A stretch of DNA of 6,040 nucleotides from Candidatus Woesearchaeota archaeon (GTDB taxonomy: Archaea > Nanoarchaeota > Nanoarchaeia > Woesearchaeales > CALCXY01), in assembly GCA_030751555.1 (NCBI GenBank), contig JASMFX010000074.1, forward strand, positions 1 to 6,040. The letters are read 5' to 3'. Position 1 is the first letter of the stretch. Each line of letters begins with the position of its first letter. Shown here in pieces: positions 1-5,488 of the stretch. The notes under the pieces were generated by a model. That model was not told the DNA's origin. It did not search any database and was given only the letters and a program-made list of their open reading frames with translations. The position numbers and the translations under genes are program-made.

Positions 1-251
1 GTTTTCTCGAAGAGAGAAAAACCTTTCTTTCCTTTGTTGTCATACTTGTTCGCATAAAATTGAGATCCCTTATCACTGAGAATTACTATTGGACAAACTT
101 GGTGAATGAGTATGGCTTGATACAGAACAAATAAAGAATTAGCTGTAGTAGCTTCTTTGAACTTGCCAGCTGCCATGATTTTTCTGCTTCTGTCGTCGAT
201 AAACGCACAATACCACATTCCTTTGTATTTGCTCCAATCACAAATATTCTT
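1..251 (-). pseudogene. DDE (rve-type) transposase fragment, truncated at its 5' end, runs off the left edge
   Basis: Reading the minus strand from 251 down to 3 gives an unbroken frame of about 83 codons that matches the integrase core of DDE transposases (IS481/IS3-like rve fold). The first catalytic Asp lies in CDWSKYKG (codon 237-239). It is followed by the strand FIDDRSRK and then by SDKGSQFY, whose Asp (codon 72-74) is the second catalytic residue. The third acidic residue (Glu) would lie beyond position 1 and cannot be checked. An in-frame TAA at 252-254 sits only four codons upstream of the first catalytic Asp. The usual N-terminal helix-turn-helix half, about 100 residues, is therefore missing and the fragment has no proper start. 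I call it a decayed or rearranged insertion-sequence remnant. The exact IS family is uncertain, and the C-terminal part could still be intact outside the window. Confidence 0.8.
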
Positions 252-254
252 TTA

Positions 255-386
255 GAGTGTAGTGATGATGGAGAATATACTCAAATTCAGTGTGGTGCAA
301 GGTGTATTCCAAGCTCTAATGTTTGTATAGGGCCAATTAATATAGTGCCTGGTGATGGCGGAGTAGACTTGCCGAACTTTTCATGA
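255..386 (+). pseudogene. C-terminal remnant of a cysteine-rich secreted protein
   Basis: The plus frame starting at 255 reads as the end of a cysteine-rich protein and stops at TGA 384-386. It begins ECSDDGEYTQIQCGARC and has four Cys spaced C-x10-C-x3-C-x6-C, followed by a Pro/Gly/Asp-rich tail ending DLPNFS. There is no ATG, GTG or TTG start just before it. Upstream of about 252 the same frame is only the antisense of the transposase fragment. The coding sequence therefore appears to be cut by the insertion, leaving only its 3' end. Its disulphide-rich style resembles the lipoprotein that starts seven bases downstream, so the two genes probably once formed a surface-protein operon. What the full protein was cannot be told from this tail. 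Confidence 0.6.
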
Positions 387-393
387 TTGTACT

Positions 394-1746
394 ATGATAA
401 AGAGATTTATTTTTTTGTTAATTGTAATGGTTCTGTTAGGTTGTTCTTCTTCTGAATTTCCTCCAGATCCGGGACAGCCTGGTAAAAGGACTTCTCCTTT
501 AGGACAGGCTACTACTGCAGAATTTCCTGCTTATGTACCAGCATATAGTGTTTTTGAACAGGATGGCAACAATAACCCTCTTCCTATTTTTACTATTGGC
601 GATTCTTTAGGAACATATCTTGATATTGAAACTATTATTGTGAGTGATACTGCTACGACAATAGATCTTAATGTTGAAGTTGATCAGCCAGGAGGATTTG
701 TTTGGGGTGGTGGTTTTTATTTTAACCATTTAGATTTTCAGTGGGAACCTTATAACCTAGATGGAGCTCGGGCGGGTGGTACTAATTATATCCCTAATTT
801 TGCATCTGCCACTATTACAACTCCCTTATCAGAATTTCTTGTCGATGGATTGGATAATTACATTTTATCTTATTCATGTAAAAAGCATACAGGACATGGA
901 ACTGATTTTAAATGTGGTTGTAGTACTGTTTCTGGGCCATGCAACCAATGGATGATTCAAATATTTAGGATAGAAAGGGGAGAAGAACCTCCTCCTGGGC
1001 CTGATGGTCCTAGAGAGACTTGTACTGATTCAGATGGTGGTCAGATTTATGATTTAAGGGGAGAAAGTCTAGGTACTCATCAAGATGCAATCTATGATGG
1101 TCAATTGATGCAAGATAACTGCAATGGTCCGAATGGAGAGCTTCAAGAGTTTTTTTGTCATGATACATTTTCAATTGATTATGGTTACTATGCTTGTCCT
1201 TATGGTTGTGATCAAGGTGCATGTTTACCAGAACCAGAATGTACAGGAGTAGAGACAACTTGTACAGGAGATGATTTATTTACTTGTGATAATGAAGAAT
1301 TTGTTTTTACAGAAACCTGTCAGCATGGCTGTAGCAATGGTGCATGTGATCCACTTATTATTTCTTGTAATCCTACTGATACTAGGTGTGCTGGTGGTGA
1401 TCTTGAGACTTGTAATGTTGCTGGTGAGGGTTATGATTTGACTACTTGTCAGTATGGGTGTACGAGTGGTGTGTGTGATCCAGCTCCTATTTCTTGTAAT
1501 CCTACTGATACTAGGTGTGCTGGAAGTATTCTTGAGACTTGTAATGTTGCTGGTGAGGGTTATGATTTGACTACTTGTCAGCATGGTTTTATAAACGGAG
1601 AATGTAGAATCTGCACTGAGGGCAGTACAAGTTGTGTAGATGGGCTTACCTTACAAGAATGTGAGAATAATGTCCTTACTGAATCAAGATGTAGTGGAGG
1701 AATTTGTATGTTTAATGCTTGCGTTTCGTTATCATTTCCAGGATAA
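394..1746 (+). CDS. Cysteine-rich modular lipoprotein, probably exported and surface-anchored
   Basis: The 450-residue protein starts with a short charged n-region and a hydrophobic stretch (residues 1-16), then a lipobox LLGC with Cys17 as the lipid-attachment site, so it is probably exported and membrane-anchored. A Pro/Gly linker follows. Residues 80-195 look beta-rich and include a Cys cluster (SCKK, then KCGCS, then GPCNQW). Residues 209-277 form a TCTDSDGG...YGCDQGAC module of a kind I recall from DPANN surface proteins. Residues 283-443 are four tandem six-Cys modules with spacing near C-x6-C-x7-C-x11-C-x3-C-x4-C, suggesting three disulphides each. Module 3 has Phe399 in place of its fifth Cys. 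No enzyme signature is visible; adhesion, binding or a cell-envelope role is an inference. ATG 394 is chosen because it places the signal peptide directly at the start. No ribosome-binding site or correctly spaced TATA box is seen. Confidence 0.85.
   Translation: MIKRFIFLLIVMVLLGCSSSEFPPDPGQPGKRTSPLGQATTAEFPAYVPAYSVFEQDGNNNPLPIFTIGDSLGTYLDIETIIVSDTATTIDLNVEVDQPGGFVWGGGFYFNHLDFQWEPYNLDGARAGGTNYIPNFASATITTPLSEFLVDGLDNYILSYSCKKHTGHGTDFKCGCSTVSGPCNQWMIQIFRIERGEEPPPGPDGPRETCTDSDGGQIYDLRGESLGTHQDAIYDGQLMQDNCNGPNGELQEFFCHDTFSIDYGYYACPYGCDQGACLPEPECTGVETTCTGDDLFTCDNEEFVFTETCQHGCSNGACDPLIISCNPTDTRCAGGDLETCNVAGEGYDLTTCQYGCTSGVCDPAPISCNPTDTRCAGSILETCNVAGEGYDLTTCQHGFINGECRICTEGSTSCVDGLTLQECENNVLTESRCSGGICMFNACVSLSFPG
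1240..1722 (+). repeat. Four tandem six-cysteine modules; the middle two are a recent 129-bp duplication
   Basis: First Cys codons lie at 1240, 1366, 1495 and 1612, giving units of 42, 43 and 39 codons plus a last partial one. Units 2 and 3 are nearly identical in DNA: 1359-1452 matches 1488-1581 at an offset of 129 bp with only four differences in 94 bases, all within the seven-base stretch 1395-1401. Units 1 and 4 keep the cysteine pattern but little DNA identity. This fits an old array with one recent in-frame duplication. Confidence 0.9.
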
Positions 1747-1771
1747 ATTCTAGTAGTTATATCGCTGTGGA

Positions 1772-1787
1772 AAGAAATCTTTATAAA
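1772..1787 (+). promoter_or_regulatory. Archaeal BRE/TATA promoter for SRP54
   Basis: TTTATAAA at 1780-1787 is preceded by the purine-rich AAGAAATC, which suits a TFB recognition element. The first T lies 31 bases before the ATG at 1811, so transcription would begin at or next to the start codon. No Shine-Dalgarno sequence is present between box and ATG, consistent with a leaderless mRNA. Confidence 0.65.
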
Positions 1788-1810
1788 CCAAACAGCCTTC
1801 TCTGATCTCC

Positions 1811-3175
1811 ATGGTAATGGAAAAGCTTGGGGAGAGTTTGAAAGGAACACTACAAAAGATAGCTAAAAGCATCTTTGTGGATGACAAGCTTATTAATGAG
1901 CTTGTGAAGGATATCCAGAGAGCGCTTTTACAGGCAGATGTTAATGTTAAGCTTGTTCTCGAACTTACAAAAAATATCAAAGAAAGGGTAACTAAAGAGG
2001 ATGCTCCTAAAGGACTTGATAAGAAAGAGCATTTGATTAATATTGTCTATGAAGAGCTGACTAGTTTCTTTGGCGGGAAAAAAGCTGAGATAAAGATTGA
2101 GAAAAAGAAGCCTTTTAAGATTATTATGGTTGGTCTATTTGGTCAGGGTAAGACAACTACAAGTGGAAAGCTTGCAGGTTATTATGCTAAGAGAGGATTT
2201 AAGGTTGCACTTGTTGGTTTAGATACTTATAGGCCAGCTGCTATGGACCAGATAGAACAGGTTGGAAAGCAGGTTAATGTCCCTACATATGTTAATAAAA
2301 AGGAAAAAAATGCTGTTGAGGTATACAAAGAATTTGAGAAGGAGTTTTCAAAGTATGATATTCTATTGATTGATACTGCTGGCAGGGATGCATTAAGTGA
2401 TGATCTCATTAAAGAGATAGAAGATATTACTAACTATACAAAGCCAGATGAAAAACTATTGGTGATAAGTGCAGATGTTGGCCAGGCAGCCCAGGCTCAG
2501 GCAGAGCAGTTTCATAAGAGTTGCAAGATAACTGGGGTTATAACCACTAGGATGGATGGAACTGCAAAGGCAGGTGGTGCTTTAACAGCCTGTGCAGTTA
2601 CAGGTGCTCCTATAAAATTCATTGGTGTTGGAGAGAAGCTTTCTGATTTAGAGCCTTTTAACCCTCAGGGGTTTATTGGCAGATTATTAGGCATGGGTGA
2701 TCTAGAAGCTCTTTTAGACAAGGCAAAAGATGCTATTACTCAGGAAGATGCTGAGGATCTGGGGAAAAAACTATTAAAAGGAGAGTTTAATCTTATCGAT
2801 CTCTATGAGCAGATGCAGGCTATGAAGAAAATGGGTCCGTTGAGCAAGGTAGTTGAGATGATTCCCGGCATGGGACAGATGAAGATGCCTAAAGAGATGT
2901 TGGATAATCAAGATGTAAAGCTCGATAATTGGAGATATCTCATGAATTCTATGACAAAGGAGGAGCTTGAAGATCCTGAGCTTATTACTGCTGACAGAAT
3001 GGAGAGGATTGCAAAAGGCTCTGGAAGGTCATTGTCTGATATCAGAGAGATGGTTAAACAGTTTAGGCAGAGCAAGAAGATGCTGAAGATGGTTAAAGGC
3101 CAGGATCCTGAGAAGTTAATGAAGAAGCTTGGCGGAATGCAGAGCAAAGGAATGGGCAAGGTTAAGTATAAGTAG
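1811..3175 (+). CDS. srp54: Signal recognition particle GTPase SRP54 (Ffh)
   Basis: This is the SRP core protein. It binds 7S RNA and hydrophobic signal sequences emerging from the ribosome and, with GTP, docks on the receptor FtsY to deliver nascent chains to the Sec translocon. At 454 residues it is full length for an archaeal SRP54. The N helical bundle covers about 1-90. The G domain runs about 100-300: P-loop GLFGQGKT (108-115), DTYRPAA (138-144), DTAGR (188-192), TRMDG (246-250, where TKxDG is more usual) and GVGEKLSDLEPF (272-283). The methionine-rich M domain covers about 325-445, with the finger loop near 339-358 and the RNA-binding RIAKGSGRS motif at 399-407. ATG 1817 (Met3) is an alternative start; 1811 fits the TATA spacing better. 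The gene is convergent with the next one and ends one base from it. Confidence 0.97.
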   Translation: MVMEKLGESLKGTLQKIAKSIFVDDKLINELVKDIQRALLQADVNVKLVLELTKNIKERVTKEDAPKGLDKKEHLINIVYEELTSFFGGKKAEIKIEKKKPFKIIMVGLFGQGKTTTSGKLAGYYAKRGFKVALVGLDTYRPAAMDQIEQVGKQVNVPTYVNKKEKNAVEVYKEFEKEFSKYDILLIDTAGRDALSDDLIKEIEDITNYTKPDEKLLVISADVGQAAQAQAEQFHKSCKITGVITTRMDGTAKAGGALTACAVTGAPIKFIGVGEKLSDLEPFNPQGFIGRLLGMGDLEALLDKAKDAITQEDAEDLGKKLLKGEFNLIDLYEQMQAMKKMGPLSKVVEMIPGMGQMKMPKEMLDNQDVKLDNWRYLMNSMTKEELEDPELITADRMERIAKGSGRSLSDIREMVKQFRQSKKMLKMVKGQDPEKLMKKLGGMQSKGMGKVKYK

Positions 3176-3176
3176 A

Positions 3177-3476
3177 TTATCTTCTTATAGGATGAGCTTC
3201 TACAATAAAACCACAACTTTCTGCTAGCTCATATATAATATCATTACCCTCTGTAGTAGGATTTATAACTACCCTTGCTGAGACAACTCCTGGAAATGCT
3301 CCATTAGGTGTTCCATTAACTACCTCTTCAAGGCCTCTAAGAACTCTCAATACCTTCTCTGCTTTATCTTTAACTGTAATCTCCTCTCCAGGCTCTTCTG
3401 GGAGACTTGCGTAGGGTATTGAGATTGATTTTTCATATGTATGAATCTGCATTTCATCTTCAAGAACTGTGACCAT
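3177..3476 (-). CDS. 3' part of a frameshifted gene of unknown function
   Basis: This 99-residue frame is most likely the C-terminal half of one gene with the frame at 3460-3858. Just upstream of its first ATG the frame stays open through the nine-C run as far as a TAG at 3498-3500. Skipping one C there joins the upstream frame as IDIPPPGYMVTVLEDE. The segment has an acidic, alternating start (MVTVLEDEMQIHTYEKS), a central amphipathic region (VKDKAEKVLRVLRGLEEVV) and an end with the look of an alpha/beta fold (YELAESCGFIVEAHPIRR). I do not recognise a family. It could instead be translated alone from ATG 3474-3476, but no promoter or ribosome-binding site marks that start. Its stop TAA (3177-3179) lies one base from the SRP54 stop. 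Confidence 0.6.
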   Translation of the reverse strand: MVTVLEDEMQIHTYEKSISIPYASLPEEPGEEITVKDKAEKVLRVLRGLEEVVNGTPNGAFPGVVSARVVINPTTEGNDIIYELAESCGFIVEAHPIRR

Positions 3477-3858
3477 ATAGCCTGGGGGGGGGTATGTCTA
3501 TACTCCACATTGTAGATATAAACGTCCTATCTCTCCCATTGTCCGTTCTTCCAGATTGTAGAATATCCTCATCAAAATTTGTGTCTAGAACCAGTAGATG
3601 ATCAGAATCTTGATGTCGAACAAAACTTGCAGGAGGCAATAATTCTGCTTGAGTGCCATTTGTTATCCTTGCCACAGCAGGAGCATATTGATTTCGTGAT
3701 GTGGTAGCATGTCCTAGAGCCTCGAAGTAAGCTCTATCTAATCCTCCATAAGGTGGTTTGACAAAGCAAAAAGGTCCTTCGTCAACTGGCTTGCATATCA
3801 AATCTATTCCATTAGTTGCATATCCTCTTACTTTTACTGGTTGAATAAATGATGTCAT
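3460..3858 (-). CDS. 5' part of a frameshifted gene of unknown function
   Basis: The 132-residue frame has its own TATA-like box at the leaderless spacing, so ATG 3856-3858 is a credible true start. The first 125 codons, up to the three prolines encoded by the C run, look like ordinary protein. The last seven (RLYGHSS) are out-of-frame readthrough past the run and already overlap the downstream frame. The sequence is mixed alpha/beta without signal peptide or membrane segment, and includes GPFCFVKPPYGGLDRAYFEA and HLLVLDTNFDED. I recognise no domain. With the frame corrected by one base the complete product would be about 226 residues. As it stands, the gene is either a pseudogene, a phase-variable or programmed-frameshift gene, or an assembly error. 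The downstream reading frame's integrity argues against long decay. Confidence 0.6.
   Translation of the reverse strand: MTSFIQPVKVRGYATNGIDLICKPVDEGPFCFVKPPYGGLDRAYFEALGHATTSRNQYAPAVARITNGTQAELLPPASFVRHQDSDHLLVLDTNFDEDILQSGRTDNGRDRTFISTMWSIDIPPPRLYGHSS
3484..3492. repeat. Nine-base G/C homopolymer at a gene frameshift
   Basis: Nine consecutive G on the plus strand (nine C on the coding strand) sit exactly where the two frames of the unknown gene meet. In frame 1 the run reads CCC CCC CCC AGG. Eight C would give CCC CCC CCA GGC and fuse both frames without any stop. Such a run is striking in an AT-rich window. Confidence 0.95.
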
Positions 3859-3879
3859 TGTTCTTGTTAATAATGTGCC

Positions 3880-3896
3880 GTTTTTAACCTTTTCTA
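3880..3896 (-). promoter_or_regulatory. Probable TATA-type promoter for the frameshifted unknown gene
   Basis: On the minus strand AGAAAAGG is followed by TTAAAAAC (3887-3880). The box begins 29 bases before ATG 3858, nearly the spacing of the other two promoters here, and again without a Shine-Dalgarno sequence. It is a weaker TATA match than the SRP54 or protease boxes. The 64-base gap to the upstream ligase gene holds nothing else I can identify. Confidence 0.45.
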
Positions 3897-3922
3897 TGCT
3901 TGAGAATACAAAGTTACTAATA

Positions 3923-5038
3923 TCACAACTTCAAATTTGTCATAGAAAACTTACCTTTTCCTGCCTTTAGAACTAATTCTTCTTTGTCATCAAATTTGGT
4001 TATCTTGGTAACTAATTCTGGGAGGAGGATTCTGTTTCCACGCATGTCAATTGCAGTAATGATCTGCTTTACTTTAGGGGCTGCTTTATCTTCTATACCA
4101 AGCTCCTCTAATACATAGGTTCTGTCTTTGCCATGTTGGAGATCAACTCTTTCTTTTGTTTTATGATAAAAGAACTTTGCCATTTCGTCTGCAACATCTA
4201 TCTTAGTTGCTTCAGTTATTCCTTGTAGTCCTGGGGAGAGATTGATCTCGATAACAACAGGGCCTTTTGGGCTCTCTAGAATATCCACTGCGCAGACATC
4301 TAGGTTAAGGGCTTTTGCACTATCCACTGCTATTTTTTTAGCTTCATAATCAAGAATAATAGGTTCTCCTTTTCCTCCTGCATGTATGTTTGAACGCTGC
4401 TCGTTTTGATCTGCAATGCGTTTCATGGAAGCCACCACCCTATCTCCAACAACAATTGCCCTTATGTCAACACCGTTCGTATCAACATACTCCTGGATAA
4501 TAAATGGTTGCTTTAGCGTGTCAAGAGTATCCAGCATAGAAGATGCGGCTGCATAGCTGTCAGCATACATAACTCCTTTGCCCTGAGTCCCTTGTGGAAG
4601 TTTCATGATGATAGGATAATTCATTTTTTCAAGAATTTGCTTTGCTGCTTTAGCACTACTTGCAATATATGTTGTGGGCATAGGCACCTTGTTTTGTTGG
4701 AGTCTAAGCTGGGTAAGAAGCTTATGATGTCCTTCTGTAAAAGCTGCTGGGGGGATGGGCATGTAGGTTTTCTCCAGATAGGCAGTAGTTAGTGATTGTA
4801 GTAGTTCTGCATATTTGAAAGATCCTTTAATGTATGCGCAATCATATGACTCTAGTTTATCTCCATTATAAAGAACCTCTTGTTCCTTTCCAGAAAGATT
4901 AACCTCGATGCCTCTGATGTCTATGAAATCTACATGTGAGAAGTATTTTAGCATTGCTTTGTTCAGCATATTTGAGCTTTCACTACCAAGACTGAAAATT
5001 GCAGCTTTTGCCTCAAGTTTTTTTACGAAGTTAATCAC
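3923..5038 (-). CDS. rimK: RimK-type ATP-grasp amino-acid (glutamate) ligase with a C-terminal AbrB-like extension
   Basis: RimK enzymes use ATP to form an acyl phosphate on a carboxyl group and ligate an amino acid, typically glutamate, for example onto the C-terminus of ribosomal protein S6 or a cofactor. The 371-residue protein has an N-terminal pre-ATP-grasp domain (about 12-98, starting AAIFSLGSESS). The ATP-grasp core follows: MKLPQGTQGKGV (145-156) for nucleotide binding, the hinge QEYV (182-185), the basic strand MKRI (205-208), the N-x2-A-G-G loop (217-222) and the metal-binding Asp252, Glu264 and Asn266 in VDIL/VIEINLSPG. All expected catalytic residues seem present. Residues 300-371 exceed the usual length of about 300; 330-366 (IDMRGNRILLPE...) resembles a SpoVT/AbrB strand pair. 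The start is GTG, four bases after the protease stop, so translation is probably coupled. The acceptor substrate is unknown, and the rimK symbol denotes the family, not proven S6 modification. Confidence 0.88.
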   Translation of the reverse strand: MINFVKKLEAKAAIFSLGSESSNMLNKAMLKYFSHVDFIDIRGIEVNLSGKEQEVLYNGDKLESYDCAYIKGSFKYAELLQSLTTAYLEKTYMPIPPAAFTEGHHKLLTQLRLQQNKVPMPTTYIASSAKAAKQILEKMNYPIIMKLPQGTQGKGVMYADSYAAASSMLDTLDTLKQPFIIQEYVDTNGVDIRAIVVGDRVVASMKRIADQNEQRSNIHAGGKGEPIILDYEAKKIAVDSAKALNLDVCAVDILESPKGPVVIEINLSPGLQGITEATKIDVADEMAKFFYHKTKERVDLQHGKDRTYVLEELGIEDKAAPKVKQIITAIDMRGNRILLPELVTKITKFDDKEELVLKAGKGKFSMTNLKL

Positions 5039-5042
5039 CTAG

Positions 5043-5429
5043 CTATTTCTTTTTCTTATCTTTCCTTATTTTTGTGGGTTTATGATATTTTAAAGGGTCA
5101 ATAATAAATCCTCTTCTCAGGATATTTTGTCCGATTAATACCCTATACTTAAGTTTTGACCTATCTGCCATGTTAAAGTAAAAGTTAAACTTCCTTCTCA
5201 TTATTTCTACTTTTACCTTTATAAATGGCCTTTTCTTAATCCCTGAAGCGCTTTTGACCTCTTTATGCTTGATAATAGGACCTAGTTTTAATTCCTTTGC
5301 CAGGGATCTATCTATGGAGCTGATAACAGCACCTGTATCAATCCTAGCCTTTATCTTCTTTTTTCTGGTAGGGCCACTTACAATAACATTCTCTGTAAGA
5401 CCTATTGTTGATACCATTGCCACAGACAT
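5043..5429 (-). CDS. Retropepsin-like aspartyl protease, RimB/COG4067 family (annotated as ATP-dependent zinc protease)
   Basis: The 128-residue protein matches the small retropepsin-like family that is often annotated as 'ATP-dependent zinc protease'. The active-site signature is KARIDTGAVISSID (residues 27-40), with the catalytic Asp31 in DTGA. The second hallmark, YRVLIGQNILRRGFIID (95-111), supplies the hydrophobic-hydrophobic-Gly motif that packs against the active site. With only one DTG it would have to act as a homodimer, like viral retropepsins. There is no signal peptide, so it is cytoplasmic. The C-terminus is a basic tail (KPTKIRKDKKKK). The family is known to be linked to RimK ligases (RimB in the Pseudomonas RimABK system), and here rimK follows after four bases. 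A role in trimming or regulating the RimK product is inferred. Met5 (5415-5417) is an alternative start; 5429 fits the TATA spacing. Confidence 0.88.
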   Translation of the reverse strand: MSVAMVSTIGLTENVIVSGPTRKKKIKARIDTGAVISSIDRSLAKELKLGPIIKHKEVKSASGIKKRPFIKVKVEIMRRKFNFYFNMADRSKLKYRVLIGQNILRRGFIIDPLKYHKPTKIRKDKKKK

Positions 5430-5452
5430 TGATTTTAAACAATCTTAAGAGC

Positions 5453-5466
5453 TATTTAAAGGTTAC
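5453..5466 (-). promoter_or_regulatory. Archaeal TATA promoter for the protease-rimK unit
   Basis: Minus-strand CGTAACC precedes TTTAAATA (5460-5453). The first T is exactly 31 bases before ATG 5429, the same distance as at SRP54, predicting a leaderless transcript. There is no Shine-Dalgarno sequence before the ATG. It lies in the 59-base gap after the lysyl-tRNA synthetase gene, so the protease and ligase can be expressed independently of it. Confidence 0.65.
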
Positions 5467-5488
5467 GAAAAGACCAAAATCTTTGTTT
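5465..5488 (-). terminator. Possible T-rich archaeal terminator after lysS
   Basis: Directly after the lysyl-tRNA synthetase stop the minus strand reads GATTTTGGTCTTTTCG, two T4 tracts just ahead of the next promoter. Archaeal transcription can end at such short T tracts without a hairpin. No stem-loop is visible, and readthrough into the protease gene remains possible. Confidence 0.25.

Noticed and set aside
135..386. Plus-strand frame extending the Cys-rich remnant upstream across the transposase fragment
   Set aside because: Upstream of about 252 the frame lacks a start and encodes the antisense of conserved transposase motifs, so only 255-386 is taken as real coding remnant.
1359..1581. 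Repeat pair as a possible CRISPR or mobile-element signal
   Set aside because: Only two near-identical copies exist, with a 129-bp period that is an exact multiple of three within a reading frame, and no spacers. It is a protein-module duplication.
1010..1584. Minus-strand open frames of 82 and 102 codons opposite the lipoprotein
   Set aside because: They are antisense shadows of the cysteine-rich repeats. The longer one has a repeated low-complexity sequence mirroring the 129-bp duplication, and neither has a promoter or a family resemblance.
1747..1810. Possible tRNA or structured RNA between the lipoprotein and SRP54
   Set aside because: The 64 bases show no cloverleaf or conserved tRNA loops and are explained by the TATA promoter.
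1578..1980. Minus-strand frames spanning the lipoprotein-SRP54 boundary
   Set aside because: They cross the 3' end of one well-supported gene and the 5' end of another, and show no recognisable protein character.
4592..4792. Plus-strand 66-codon frame inside the ligase gene
   Set aside because: It is antisense to the ATP-grasp core, whose motifs prove the other strand is coding.
5254..5448. Plus-strand 64-codon frame with hydrophobic residues, possibly a small membrane protein
   Set aside because: It is antisense to the DTGA-containing part of the protease. The hydrophobicity arises from the complement of Lys and Asn codons.
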